64,000 nucleotides of DNA from Ignavibacteria bacterium (GTDB taxonomy: Bacteria; Bacteroidota; Ignavibacteria; Tepidaquicellales; Tepidaquicellaceae). The stretch is taken from positions 659,920-723,919 of the forward strand of contig JBAZNU010000001.1 of NCBI GenBank assembly GCA_041649015.1, written 5' to 3'. The translations under genes and the position numbers were made by a program. Shown here piece by piece: positions 1 through 8,682 of the stretch. Numbering within the stretch: the first letter of the stretch is position 1; each line of letters opens with the position of its first letter. Under the pieces are notes generated by a model. It was not told the origin of the DNA and searched no databases. It saw nothing but the letters and a program-made list of their open reading frames with translations.

Positions 1-25
1 ACGACATTTTTACGGATATTAAAAC

Positions 26-56
26 AAAGAGGGCGGGGTGACCGCCCTCTTTTGTT
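26..56 (-). terminator. Rho-independent terminator of citrate synthase
   Basis: An 11-bp perfect stem (26-36 with 42-52) closes a 5-base loop, ggtga. On the minus strand it is followed by a T-rich run and lies about 20 bases past the stop codon of the citrate synthase gene. The plus-strand side is also followed by Ts, so it may serve in both directions and also end a plus-strand gene lying left of the window. The first 25 bases are too short to call a gene. Confidence 0.8.
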
Positions 57-75
57 AGTTGTATGTGATTTACGT

Positions 76-1419
76 TTATTTTGATTTTGGTTTTGGTTCT
101 GTCTTTTGTTCGGTTTTTGGTTCGGGAGCGGGCTTTGCTTCTTTCATTGCCGTGAGCTGCTTCTTCATCCATTCTGTTGTTACCGACTTTGGACGGATGA
201 TGGGTCTGTTGAGTGCACGGTTGAGTATTAGCTGTGCAGAAAGACCGAGAATACGCGATACGGAGAACAGGACAGTATAATAATCATACTCTGTCAAGCC
301 GTAGTAATGAAGCAGAGAGCCGCTTGCAGCATCAACGTTCGGCCATGGGTCTTTTGCTTTACCGCCTTCTATCAATAGCTTAGGAACTATGTTAAAAAGC
401 TGTTTTACGATTCCAAAAATTTCATCGTCCGGAAGATACTTGTTTCCGAAGTTCACGAAGGCTGTGAAACGGGGGTCAGTAACGCGCAGCACCGCATGTC
501 CGTAACCGGAAATAACCTTTTTATTGTTGAGAAGGCTTATGCAATATTCTTTTACTTCGGTATCAGAGGGTGTATGTCCGATATCATCGCGAAGTTTTAT
601 AATAAACCTTAAGCACTCCTGATTAGCAAGACCGTGTAAAGGTCCTGCGAGACCATTGAGTCCGCCGCTGATTGAAAAATAAATATCTGAGAGGGCAGAA
701 TTGATTGTCTGAGTCGTAAGAGCGCTAACGTTTCCGCCTTCATGGTCAGAATGAAGCACCATGTAAAGCCTCATTAAATCAGCGAATGAGCCGTCCGGGT
801 CTTCAACGCCGAGAAGCCGTGCATAGTTTGCCGCCCAGTCGAGAGTGTCGTCAGAATTAATTCTCGGACCCTTATTAAACTTTCTTCTGTATATGTATGC
901 AGCAATAATCGGAATGCGTGCGATTAAACTGAGAGCATCCCAAAGCATCGGTTCCCAGAGTCTTTCTTTAGGCATACCTTCTTCATATCTTCTTCTGAAG
1001 AAAGATTCATTCTCCATGACAAGAACCGCCGAATTGAGCATAACCATCGGATGAGTTTCCATTGGAAGTGCGTTTATAGTATTCCAGACGTAGAAAGGAA
1101 CATCATTTCTTCTTTTGATTTCCCACTGCAGGTCTTCAAGTGCTTTTTTATCCGGCAGTTCACCCGTAAGAAGAAGATAGAACATTTCTTCGGGCAGAAT
1201 ATCAACGAGGTCAAGAATCGGCCTGCCTCTGACGATAAGCCCCGTATCGAGCCCGACCTCAGAGGTATCGCAAATCATTGACTTAATACCCCGCATCCCG
1301 CCGAACACCTGTTCGGTAGTTACTTCGCCGATTACTTCACCCGGACCGAGTGCAAACACTTCGGCTGCCTCTTTTCTCAGTCCCGGAATAATCTCTTCTA
1401 ATCTATCTCTTAGAATCAT
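76..1419 (-). CDS. gltA: Citrate synthase, eukaryote-like long form
   Basis: Condenses acetyl-CoA with oxaloacetate to citrate in the cytoplasm, the entry step of the TCA cycle. The 447-residue protein carries the three classical catalytic residues in their usual contexts: His262 (LHGLANQE), His308 (GYGHAVLR) and Asp363 (NVDAASG), plus the conserved SDHEGGN segment at 224-230. These contexts and the length resemble the mitochondrial-type enzyme rather than the short hexameric bacterial type. The C-terminal 20 residues are a Lys/Pro/Glu-rich tail (repeats of PKTEQKTEPK type) that the fold does not need and is probably disordered. The gene is monocistronic, with a terminator at 26-52 and a divergent hydrolase gene upstream. 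The family call is secure; no regulatory site is evident. Confidence 0.95.
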   Translation of the reverse strand: MILRDRLEEIIPGLRKEAAEVFALGPGEVIGEVTTEQVFGGMRGIKSMICDTSEVGLDTGLIVRGRPILDLVDILPEEMFYLLLTGELPDKKALEDLQWEIKRRNDVPFYVWNTINALPMETHPMVMLNSAVLVMENESFFRRRYEEGMPKERLWEPMLWDALSLIARIPIIAAYIYRRKFNKGPRINSDDTLDWAANYARLLGVEDPDGSFADLMRLYMVLHSDHEGGNVSALTTQTINSALSDIYFSISGGLNGLAGPLHGLANQECLRFIIKLRDDIGHTPSDTEVKEYCISLLNNKKVISGYGHAVLRVTDPRFTAFVNFGNKYLPDDEIFGIVKQLFNIVPKLLIEGGKAKDPWPNVDAASGSLLHYYGLTEYDYYTVLFSVSRILGLSAQLILNRALNRPIIRPKSVTTEWMKKQLTAMKEAKPAPEPKTEQKTEPKPKSK

Positions 1420-1569
1420 AAATGGATTTATTTATAAATTTTCAAAAAACTATCTAATAACGATGATAACAGAAAAAATTACTATGCAGTTTTATTAAAA
1501 TTGAATTAATTTTAATTTAGTATTAATTTAGGGTATATTTTAATTTATAATATTTTAATTTAATAAAAT

Positions 1570-2244
1570 ATGAAAATAAAGTATCACGGACATGCATTTG
1601 TCGAGGTTGACACGGGTAAGCATAAAATACTACTTGACCCTTTCATTTCGGGAAATCCGAACTGCGACGTAACGCTTGAAAACATTAAATGCGACTACAT
1701 TATTCCGACGCACGGGCACGGGGATAACTTCGGCGATACAATAGAGCTGGCGAAGCGTAATAATGCGACGGTTATTGCGATTTTTGAGCTTGCGAATTAT
1801 TGCTCATCGAAGGGAGTTAATGCTCATCCGATGAATATAGGCGGAGCATATTCTTTTCCGTTCGGAAGAGTAAAGCTGACGATTGCGCACCACTCGTCGT
1901 CTTTGCCCGACGGCACTTACGCAGGGGATGCCTACGGAGTAATAATTACGATAGACGGAAAGACGTTCTATCAGGCAGGCGACACGGGACTCTTTTACGA
2001 CATGAAACTCATCGGCGAAATGCACAAGATAGATGTTGCGTGTCTGCCAATAGGCGACGATTTCACAATGGGGGTTGACGATGCGGTGAAAGCAGTAGAA
2101 TTTATAAATCCCGCGAATGTAATCCCAATACATTATGACACATTCGACATAATAAAATCGGATGCAAACGATTTCAAGCGAAAGGTTGAATCAATCGGCA
2201 AGAAATGTGCTATAATGAAACCGGGTGAAGTTTTAGAATTTTAA
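1570..2244 (+). CDS. UPF0173 family metal-dependent hydrolase (UlaG-like)
   Basis: A 224-residue metallo-beta-lactamase-fold protein of the UPF0173/UlaG-like type. The metal-binding signature is visible as THGHGD (His48, His50, Asp52), followed by a His pair at 107-108, Asp138 in QAGDTG and His188 in IPIHYD. It has no signal peptide, so it should be cytoplasmic. The substrate cannot be read from sequence; related proteins hydrolyse cyclic or phosphoester substrates such as L-ascorbate-6-phosphate lactone, but that assignment does not transfer safely. It is followed 11 bases later by parA on the same strand, so the three genes from here to parB may be co-transcribed. The ATG start fits the usual family N-terminus, MKIKYHGH. 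Confidence 0.88.
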   Translation: MKIKYHGHAFVEVDTGKHKILLDPFISGNPNCDVTLENIKCDYIIPTHGHGDNFGDTIELAKRNNATVIAIFELANYCSSKGVNAHPMNIGGAYSFPFGRVKLTIAHHSSSLPDGTYAGDAYGVIITIDGKTFYQAGDTGLFYDMKLIGEMHKIDVACLPIGDDFTMGVDDAVKAVEFINPANVIPIHYDTFDIIKSDANDFKRKVESIGKKCAIMKPGEVLEF

Positions 2245-2255
2245 GTCAATCATTA

Positions 2256-3044
2256 TTGCAGAAGGTAATATCAATATCTAATCAGAAGGGCGGAGTCGGT
2301 AAAACAACAACGGCTATTAACCTCTCGTCTTGTATTGCCAATCTCGGAATACAAACACTTCTGATAGATGCAGACCCGCAGGCAAACGCCACGACGGGCA
2401 TGGGGCTTGAAACAAGCAGCAGCGACAGCAGCATATACGAAGTTCTTGTTACCGACAAGAAAGCATCTGAGGCAATACAAAAAACACAGATAGAAAATCT
2501 GTATATAATTAAGTCGCACATTAATCTCGTTGCCGCAGAGCTTGAGCTTGTCTCGCTTGAGCACAGGGAGTTAATGCTGAGAAACAAACTGTTCGAATTA
2601 GCGAATGAGAATAACGGTTACGATTTCAGGTTTGTGTTTATTGACTGTCCGCCGTCGCTCGGGCTTATTACATTGAACTCGTTGAATGCAGCGGACTCGG
2701 TGCTGATACCAGTACAATGCGAATACTACGCACTGGAGGGGCTTTCGGCATTGCTGAATACGATAAAGATGGTGAAGAACTCATTCAACCCGACACTGAG
2801 CATAGAAGGATATCTGCTGACGATGTTTGATTCAAGATTAAAACTTGCGAATCAGGTAGAAGCAGAGCTAAGAAAATATTTTGCTGACAAAGTATTTAAA
2901 ACAAAGATAGCACGAAACGTTAAGATAGGCGAAGCGCCGAGTTACGGAAAACCGATTGTAGATTACGACCCGTATTCATTGGGCGCTAGACACTACGCAG
3001 ACCTTGCAGAAGAATTTGTAGAAAGAAATAATATTACAACATAA
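2256..3044 (+). CDS. parA: Chromosome partitioning ATPase ParA
   Basis: A 262-residue ParA/Soj ATPase that would act with ParB in chromosome segregation. The deviant Walker A motif KGGVGKTT is at 11-18, right at the N-terminus, so no DNA-binding N-terminal domain is present; this is the chromosomal Soj-like form. DADPQANAT (around 39-47) and the Walker B region FIDCPPSLG are also present. The start is TTG at 2256, chosen because it gives the canonical N-terminus just before the Walker loop and no ATG is available. parB begins one base after the stop codon, so the two are clearly one operon. I found no perfect parS site in the window. Chromosomal parAB often lies near the origin, but nothing here proves this. 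Confidence 0.95.
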   Translation: MQKVISISNQKGGVGKTTTAINLSSCIANLGIQTLLIDADPQANATTGMGLETSSSDSSIYEVLVTDKKASEAIQKTQIENLYIIKSHINLVAAELELVSLEHRELMLRNKLFELANENNGYDFRFVFIDCPPSLGLITLNSLNAADSVLIPVQCEYYALEGLSALLNTIKMVKNSFNPTLSIEGYLLTMFDSRLKLANQVEAELRKYFADKVFKTKIARNVKIGEAPSYGKPIVDYDPYSLGARHYADLAEEFVERNNITT

Positions 3045-3045
3045 A

Positions 3046-3957
3046 ATGGACCACAAAGGCGGATTAGGAAAAGGAATATCGGTCTTGTTCGGCAATAAGA
3101 ATATTGACCCCGATAACGTAACGGGCGAAGGAACGAAGACAGAGACGAAAGAGCAGCTTTATATTGAAACGGAAAAAATAAAAAGGAACCCATACCAGCC
3201 GAGAGAAGACTTTAATGAGGAAGAGCTGAAAGAGCTTTCAGACTCAATCAAGCAAAAGGGCGTACTTCAACCGTTAACAGTAATGAACGCAAAGGACGGT
3301 CAGGGCTACATATTAATATCGGGTGAGAGACGCCTGCGCGCTGCTGTACTTGCGGGGCTTAAGGCAGTACCGGCGTACGTTTACAACACTACTGATGACA
3401 GCAAAGAGAACCTGCTTGAGCTTGCTTTGATAGAAAACGTACAGCGTTCAGACCTTAACCCGATGGAGCTTTCGGATTCGTACCAGATGCTGGTTGACGA
3501 CTGCAGTCTGACGCAGGAGCAGATTGCGTCAAAAGTTTCAAAACAAAGAAGCACTGTTGCAAACTATTTAAGACTTCAGAAGCTTCCCGTCGAAGTAAAA
3601 GTATCGCTTCGGAAGAATGAAATCACCGAGGGACACGCAAGAGGAATACTGAGAGTTAACGACCCTGCCGCCCAGCTTGTATTGTGGCAGAGAATAATGC
3701 GAGAGAAGATAACCGTGCGTGAACTTGAAGGGATAACGCAGCCGACCGCCAAACCAAAGAGAAAGAAGAGTTCAACAAAGAACAAAGAAACAAAGGACCC
3801 GTACTTACAGGAAATGGAAAACAAGATGCGGTTATTTTTTGGTACAAGAGTAACAATAAAAGCAAAGACAAAACAAACGGGCGAAATAATAATTGATTAT
3901 TTTTCAAACGAAGACCTTGAAAGAATAATAGAACTTAGCGAAAGAAAAAGCAGTTAG
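3046..3957 (+). CDS. parB: Chromosome partitioning protein ParB
   Basis: The 303-residue ParB/Spo0J partner of the upstream ParA. In order it has a short N-terminal GKGISVLFG segment, the ParB/Srx CTP-binding domain with NPYQPR (48-53) and GERR (93-96), a helix-turn-helix stretch around 150-175 (LTQEQIASKVSKQRSTVANYL) that would read parS, a basic linker rich in Lys and Ser (about 235-250), and a C-terminal dimerisation region. ParB loads on parS DNA and slides as a CTP-dependent clamp. All of this is family knowledge; the sequence shows the domains and motifs. The stop is followed immediately by a short fragment resembling the window's AGCGTTC repeat family (3960-3978). Confidence 0.95.
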   Translation: MDHKGGLGKGISVLFGNKNIDPDNVTGEGTKTETKEQLYIETEKIKRNPYQPREDFNEEELKELSDSIKQKGVLQPLTVMNAKDGQGYILISGERRLRAAVLAGLKAVPAYVYNTTDDSKENLLELALIENVQRSDLNPMELSDSYQMLVDDCSLTQEQIASKVSKQRSTVANYLRLQKLPVEVKVSLRKNEITEGHARGILRVNDPAAQLVLWQRIMREKITVRELEGITQPTAKPKRKKSSTKNKETKDPYLQEMENKMRLFFGTRVTIKAKTKQTGEIIIDYFSNEDLERIIELSERKSS

Positions 3958-3959
3958 CC

Positions 3960-3978
3960 ATCAGCGTTCAGCGGTCAA
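3960..3978. repeat. Short fragment of the AGCGNNN heptamer repeat family
   Basis: Directly after the parB stop codon the sequence reads atcagcgttcagcggtc, two to three heptamers of the same kind that form the long arrays at 11160-11580 and 60430-60865. It is short, so chance similarity cannot be excluded. Confidence 0.45.
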
Positions 3979-4015
3979 AATATTTAGAAAGAAAATTAAA
4001 TTTAAAGAACATCAC

Positions 4016-4450
4016 ATGAAAAAGAAACTTTATACAGAAAGAGCACCAAAACCGATAGGTCCTTATTCACAGGCGATTCAGTACAACAGTCTAAACATAA
4101 AGAACGGCGGTTTTGAATCAGCAATAAGAGACGCGATACAATTTAACGGATTGATATTTACATCCGGGCAAATAGCTCTGGATGCGGACGGGAACGTAAT
4201 ATCACAGGACATAAAAGAGCAGACGAGGGCAGTATGCACGAACCTTAAGAACCTTCTTGAAGACAGCGGCAGTTCGCTTTTGAACGTAATAAAAACAACC
4301 GTCTTCATAAAAGACATGAATGATTTTGCCGCAATGAACGAGGTTTACGGAGAGTTCTTCGGCGAATCCGCACCGGCAAGAAGCACTGTTGAAGTAGCGC
4401 GTCTTCCGAAGGATGTAAAGGTTGAAATAGAAGTAATAGCGCATACGTAA
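4016..4450 (+). CDS. ridA: RidA/YjgF/UK114 family protein with an internal 20-residue insertion
   Basis: RidA-type enamine/imine deaminase, which clears reactive 2-aminoacrylate-type intermediates in the cytoplasm. The N-terminal GPYSQAI, the FTSGQIALD block, and the C-terminal ARSTVEVARLPKDVKVEIE block with the key Arg122 are all present. At 144 residues it is about 18-20 longer than usual. The excess lies between GPYSQAI and FNGLIFTSGQ, which are normally adjacent. The insert is bounded by near-duplicate pentapeptides AIQYN (20-24) and AIQFN (40-44), so exactly 60 bp appear to be added in frame. The reading frame is intact and the active-site region is preserved, so it may still work. Its placement after parB is probably not functional. 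Confidence 0.85.
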   Translation: MKKKLYTERAPKPIGPYSQAIQYNSLNIKNGGFESAIRDAIQFNGLIFTSGQIALDADGNVISQDIKEQTRAVCTNLKNLLEDSGSSLLNVIKTTVFIKDMNDFAAMNEVYGEFFGESAPARSTVEVARLPKDVKVEIEVIAHT

Positions 4451-4494
4451 AGCTGTTAACAGTGAACTGTATGTAGTAAGAAGTAAGTAGTCTC

Positions 4495-4565
4495 AACAAG
4501 TCGGGATGCAAAGAACGCATAATCAGTTATCCGTCCTAACAAGTCGGGATGCAAAGAACGCATAA
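4495..4565. repeat. Tandem 43-bp repeat, two copies
   Basis: A 28-base block, aacaagtcgggatgcaaaga followed by acgcataa, occurs at 4495-4522 and again identically at 4538-4565, a period of 43. It lies in the intergenic region after ridA. The phrase aacgcata also ends the 41-bp repeats at 18237-18360, suggesting a related repeat family. Confidence 0.8.
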
Positions 4566-4590
4566 GCTGTGAATGGCGAAAAATATTTAA

Positions 4591-4922
4591 AGACCAATTT
4601 AAGACCAATCTGAGTACAAGGTAACCGAAAGATTAAGAAAAAATGAAAGTGCGATTTCTGAGCATTTTCAGGGATTTCAATATTTAAAAAATAACAGAGA
4701 AATTTTATTACCATATTTTACACACTCCTTTCATTATTAATCACAACAAAAACCGAAACTTGGACACGGCAAGTTTTTGTCGATTTTTTTGTACGGATTA
4801 TAAGAGACCGGAGATACAGGGATTTATTTTAAGAAAAAGATTTTTTTAAGGGGGAAAATATTTTTAAAATGAGAATTTCCGTGGCACAATTTCGAAAAAT
4901 GTTGTGATTAATAATAGGAAGG
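4591..4922 (+). repeat. Copy A of a 330-bp non-coding element (inverted partner at 62953-63280)
   Basis: This non-coding stretch matches the reverse complement of 62953-63280 along its whole length, by eye at roughly 80% with small indels. Shared blocks include accaatctgagtacaagg at the left, aataacagagaaattttatt, tcgatttttttgtacggatt, and gtggcacaatttcgaaaaa near the right end. Inside it, a perfect 15-bp inverted repeat (4733-4747 with 4901-4915, attattaatcacaac) bounds a 183-bp segment, reminiscent of a MITE. The homology extends about 140 bp left of that segment, so the repeated unit is larger than the inverted-repeat core. No ORF spans it. It could be a non-autonomous mobile element, the end of a larger element, or a structured RNA or regulatory element. 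Confidence 0.7.
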
Positions 4923-5022
4923 CATGTTAGTTGATGGTTTTAGTGACGTCTCTTTGATTCTATTCTTAAAAACATTTTTATAAAAACAAACTTATTACTA
5001 ACCCGAATAATATAAATTAAAA
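4923..5022. other. Intergenic spacer without recognised features
   Basis: AT-rich spacer between repeat copy A and the end of the mcrC-like gene. No terminator-like hairpin was found for the minus-strand mcrBC pair. Confidence 0.4.
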
Positions 5023-6051
5023 TTATGCTATTATATCAATTAATTTTCTTGAAATCCCCGTCCAGTTTTGGTTAAGATTTATTGTCCTTATCTGAATACT
5101 GTGATTTTTATACCGGTATTTTAAATCATACTCGTTTATTACTGTCGGATAAAGAAGTATGCCTGTTGATTTTTGTGTCTTTTCTGTATCATTTTCCTGG
5201 TTTAAAAGATAGCTGAACAACTGATATAAATTTGAAGATTTGATCTTCTCACTGCCAAATCTATCCGTCATGGTTTCTGCATAGTATTTTGTATCTATGA
5301 TTATCTTATCAGTTTCGTTTTCAAGAGTTATATCGGTTTCCATTTGAGGAAGATTGCTGTCGTTCTCTGATTTATCGAAATTCCATTGTATAATTTCCCG
5401 TCTAACCGAGGGGTACTTCTTCTGCTCTATTCGATAGAAATTTCTTACAAATGCTTCGAATAGTTGGTTCATTTTGTGTTCATCGCGGGTAAAGTCGGTG
5501 AATTTATATCTTCCCTGTTCTTCTGACGGCAAAGTGTTTTCGAATATGATTTTACAAACATTCATTATGAAACCATAGAAATGATTATTCCGGTTTATTT
5601 TAATCTGCTTAAATAATGAATTTGTTATCTCAATTTGACTAATTTCATTAAACATTTTAAGCAGTAAAACCAGCTCATTCTTAAGGTCTTTATCAACTCC
5701 TTTTGTTCTTGTGAGGCGGTAAATGGTTGTTACAAGAATTCTGTTTGAGATTATATTTGCAGAGAAATCATCAAAATCACAAATTGTCTTTTGTTTAAAT
5801 AATATGTTTCTTTTTAATGTTTCTGCAATACGCAGCTTTCCTTTTATACCGAGGATTTCTTCTGTATAATCGTTATAGTTTTTATCTATGCCACGTTTAA
5901 GAAGTGTTTTTGATGCGTTGATTAGTATTTTTGCAAAGAGGTCCAGCAATTCGGTTTTATCCTCTACCGAAATGTTTACTTTGTCTTTTTCATCAAGCTT
6001 ATTCCATGCGTAGCAAAGTAAATAGTAAATATTTTCAATCGGTATTTTCAC
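5023..6051 (-). CDS. mcrC: McrC-like nuclease subunit of a type IV restriction system
   Basis: A 342-residue protein of the McrBC 5-methylcytosine restriction component family. The C-terminal half holds a PD-(D/E)xK nuclease signature: Asp240 in METDITL, then IIDTKYY with Asp253 and Lys255, then QLFSYL (277-282), as expected for McrC. The central block FDDFSANIISNRIL (93-106) and FEAFVRNFY (198-206) are also family hallmarks. McrC is recruited by the McrB GTPase and cleaves DNA carrying modified cytosines. The gene starts 3 bases after the stop of the mcrB-like gene on the same strand, so the two form an operon. All active-site residues are visible, so it is probably functional. The exact modification recognised cannot be inferred. 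Confidence 0.9.
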   Translation of the reverse strand: MKIPIENIYYLLCYAWNKLDEKDKVNISVEDKTELLDLFAKILINASKTLLKRGIDKNYNDYTEEILGIKGKLRIAETLKRNILFKQKTICDFDDFSANIISNRILVTTIYRLTRTKGVDKDLKNELVLLLKMFNEISQIEITNSLFKQIKINRNNHFYGFIMNVCKIIFENTLPSEEQGRYKFTDFTRDEHKMNQLFEAFVRNFYRIEQKKYPSVRREIIQWNFDKSENDSNLPQMETDITLENETDKIIIDTKYYAETMTDRFGSEKIKSSNLYQLFSYLLNQENDTEKTQKSTGILLYPTVINEYDLKYRYKNHSIQIRTINLNQNWTGISRKLIDIIA

Positions 6052-6054
6052 GAA

Positions 6055-8682
6055 CTATCTTGTGAGTGATTTTATTATATCATCAACCTGTGATAAATCA
6101 TCGAACCAGATTTCCTCAAGAAGCGGTTTTATCTCAAATTTAATTATATCAGACCACCAACGGTTTGCGTCCATGTCATTTTTATACGTGCAGAAATAGC
6201 TGTGACCTATACGGTAACCTTCTCCAAGATTTGTGTCTGATTTTATTTTCTGGTTCAATTTTGTAACCGAAGAAATAATATGTTCGGCTAATAATTCCGA
6301 GATACCTTTTGAAAGCAGAAATGTTCGGAAACTTTCGCCATATTCGGGATGAAGTGTAATAAAAGCAAATCTTCTCCTGAGAGCATAATCAACTATTGCC
6401 AAAGAGCGATCGGCTGTATTCATGGTTCCTATTATATACAAATTATCTGGAACATAAAATCTATCCGCTTCATCTTCGGAATAAGTAAGCTTTAATGCAA
6501 ATTTTTCTTTACGCTTATCGGTCTCGATAAGCATCATTAGCTCTCCGAAGATTTTACTTAGGTTTCCGCGATTGATTTCATCTATTATGAAGAAAAAGGG
6601 TTTTTCTGTATGGGCAATCGCCCTTCTGCAGAATGAGTAGAAAATACCGTCCTTAATATCAAAGCTTCCTTTTTTCGTCGGCCGGAGTCCCTGAATGAAA
6701 TCTTCATAGCTGTACGACTGGTGGAATTGAATCATTTCTATGTTAGCATCTTTTTCTTCTTGCAATATTTCATACGCAAGCTTTCGGGTTAAGAATGTCT
6801 TTCCGACTCCCGGGGGTCCTTGCAGTATAACATTTTTCTTTCTTTTAAGGATTTCAACTGCCTGATTAAAATCCTCCTGACTGATAAAAGGTTTATCCGG
6901 GTCGTTTATAAAGCTGTATTTTTTAAAGCCGCCTGTTTGTAACTGTTTTTCGGTTATAATGTTTTTGTTATCAATAACTTCACGAATTATATCATACTCT
7001 TCTTCGGTAAGTTTAAATAAACTTCCCTGATTATTGATAAAAACCTCGCAATCCTGAAGCATGGGAATATCTTTGAGCTCGTTCCAATTAACCGGAACTT
7101 CAAGTTTTTCGGCGACGACAAATTCAATTTGTTCGCCTTCTTCAGTGTCGTGAAGGCCTTTTGTGACTTCGAAAATTGCTTTAATCTGACGTGTTGGAGA
7201 ACTTTCGTAACCAATAATTAAATCACCGGGTTTTAAGGCTTCGAAGTGTTTGTATATTCGTCGTTTATTTCCCTTTTCATTATGGGTTGTATAAGTCTGA
7301 AAATCACCCTCTTTGTATTCACTTATACTCCATATTGAAGGATTCGCATTTATCCACCAAAAGTTCAGCGGCTCTGCATCTTCCGGAGATTCTTCGAAAT
7401 TAGATTCTGTTTCTGCAACGAGAGAAGATTCAGAAATATTTTTACTAAATACAATTTTATGCTGTTCGAATACTTCTGCGAGTTCCGGGTATATTCTTAA
7501 ATACTCTACCAGAAGGAATTCCCAAACTTTTGTCGGGCTGAAAGTATCAGGACGGAACAAGTATTTATAATTTCTGTAAGTACCCGATTTGTACTGATAG
7601 ACTTTATTAGTTATCCAATTAACTTTGCGGCAATAGTTATAACCATCGGGTGATTCTTCGTAATAATAATTGCTTTCAATAATGCCGATACCGATGCAAG
7701 TGCTAACGCCTTTGTTTGCGAAAATTAAATCACCAATGTTAGCTGTCTTGAACAGCCATAGATTCCAGGACTGGTTTGACTGACTATCGGACGGCAAGCC
7801 AATAGCTTCATTGATTTCGACTCTTGAATTATATTGTGAAATGTCGCCAAGTTCAAAACTTTCAAAATTGATAGCAGCGATACCTTTTTCGTAAAACCTA
7901 TCCCATTCTGAAGCATGGCTTCCGGGAGCAAACTTGAAATAATTGCGGACCTCTTTGTTTAGTTTAAGCAATTCGGGTTTTATTTCATTGAGGAAAGATA
8001 CGGCTTCTTCGTATGTGGAAATGGTTTTTAACTGATTTGGTTTAGGATTTTTTAAAGAACTACCGGGGTAGCGACCTGCTTCAGATTTATTACATATTTT
8101 AATGAAAAACTGATATGCATCCCTATGTGAATGTTTATGGATTGGGTACAGGGCTAACCAACAAAAATAGGCACCGAAATTTGAAGGGCCATAGAAATCA
8201 ACGTTATGAGTATCATAGTCGGCGAGATGAAGGTCGTCAATAAGCTGTTTACAAATCTGATCGAGATAGAGTTTGGTTGTATCTTTTGTGACTCCACGAT
8301 AGAAGAAGACGTGGAACACGTTCCAATGTTTTTGGTAGTTTGCAAACATATCTCTATTATGAAGCGGATAGTCATCAAGTTCCTGTAGAAAATCCTTATT
8401 AAGATGTTTGAAGAATGATTTATTCTTTGTTCTAATGTGTTCTTTGAGGTCTTCGACAAGTTTTTCGGTGACGGTGGTACCATCTATTAATAATCTTGCG
8501 ATTTCAGCTCTTAATAAGTTAACAGGTTGAAATTTCCTTTCGGGGTCGCCATATTCGGTATAGATATCCTCGAGGGTGGATTGAGAAATTTCGTTTAATG
8601 CTTTGAATAATGATTCGGATTTATCTGCGTATTGTTGGTATTGTTTAGATAGTTCAACAATGTATTGAAATTGAGTGTTCAT
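6055..8682 (-). CDS. mcrB: McrB-like AAA+ GTPase with two PUA/EVE-like modules
   Basis: An 875-residue motor and recognition subunit pairing with the downstream McrC. The C-terminal third is a McrB-type AAA+ domain: Walker A GPPGVGKT near 620-630, Walker B FFIIDEINRGN near 695-705, and the McrB/DNA-GTPase signature MNTADRS near 753, followed by an arginine-rich sensor region, LRRRFAF. Upstream, about 437-560 (FWWINANPSIW ... GDLIIGY) looks like an EVE/PUA-like modified-base-binding domain. A second segment at about 265-415 (WNLWLF, GDLIFANKG, CIGIGII) has the same strand pattern. The first roughly 250 residues are helical, with no recognised domain. Unlike E. coli McrB, target recognition would rest on EVE-like modules. 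It is divergent from the genes to its right, with 600 bp of non-coding DNA between. Confidence 0.88.
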   Translation of the reverse strand: MNTQFQYIVELSKQYQQYADKSESLFKALNEISQSTLEDIYTEYGDPERKFQPVNLLRAEIARLLIDGTTVTEKLVEDLKEHIRTKNKSFFKHLNKDFLQELDDYPLHNRDMFANYQKHWNVFHVFFYRGVTKDTTKLYLDQICKQLIDDLHLADYDTHNVDFYGPSNFGAYFCWLALYPIHKHSHRDAYQFFIKICNKSEAGRYPGSSLKNPKPNQLKTISTYEEAVSFLNEIKPELLKLNKEVRNYFKFAPGSHASEWDRFYEKGIAAINFESFELGDISQYNSRVEINEAIGLPSDSQSNQSWNLWLFKTANIGDLIFANKGVSTCIGIGIIESNYYYEESPDGYNYCRKVNWITNKVYQYKSGTYRNYKYLFRPDTFSPTKVWEFLLVEYLRIYPELAEVFEQHKIVFSKNISESSLVAETESNFEESPEDAEPLNFWWINANPSIWSISEYKEGDFQTYTTHNEKGNKRRIYKHFEALKPGDLIIGYESSPTRQIKAIFEVTKGLHDTEEGEQIEFVVAEKLEVPVNWNELKDIPMLQDCEVFINNQGSLFKLTEEEYDIIREVIDNKNIITEKQLQTGGFKKYSFINDPDKPFISQEDFNQAVEILKRKKNVILQGPPGVGKTFLTRKLAYEILQEEKDANIEMIQFHQSYSYEDFIQGLRPTKKGSFDIKDGIFYSFCRRAIAHTEKPFFFIIDEINRGNLSKIFGELMMLIETDKRKEKFALKLTYSEDEADRFYVPDNLYIIGTMNTADRSLAIVDYALRRRFAFITLHPEYGESFRTFLLSKGISELLAEHIISSVTKLNQKIKSDTNLGEGYRIGHSYFCTYKNDMDANRWWSDIIKFEIKPLLEEIWFDDLSQVDDIIKSLTR

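Noticed and set aside
1804..2133. Minus-strand frame inside the UPF0173 hydrolase gene
   Set aside because: It is fully contained in a conserved gene on the other strand and has no family features.
8308..8325. tggaacacgttcca in the mcrB-like gene as a possible parS site
   Set aside because: The centre is cacg rather than the symmetric cacgtg core, so it is not a palindrome of the right type.
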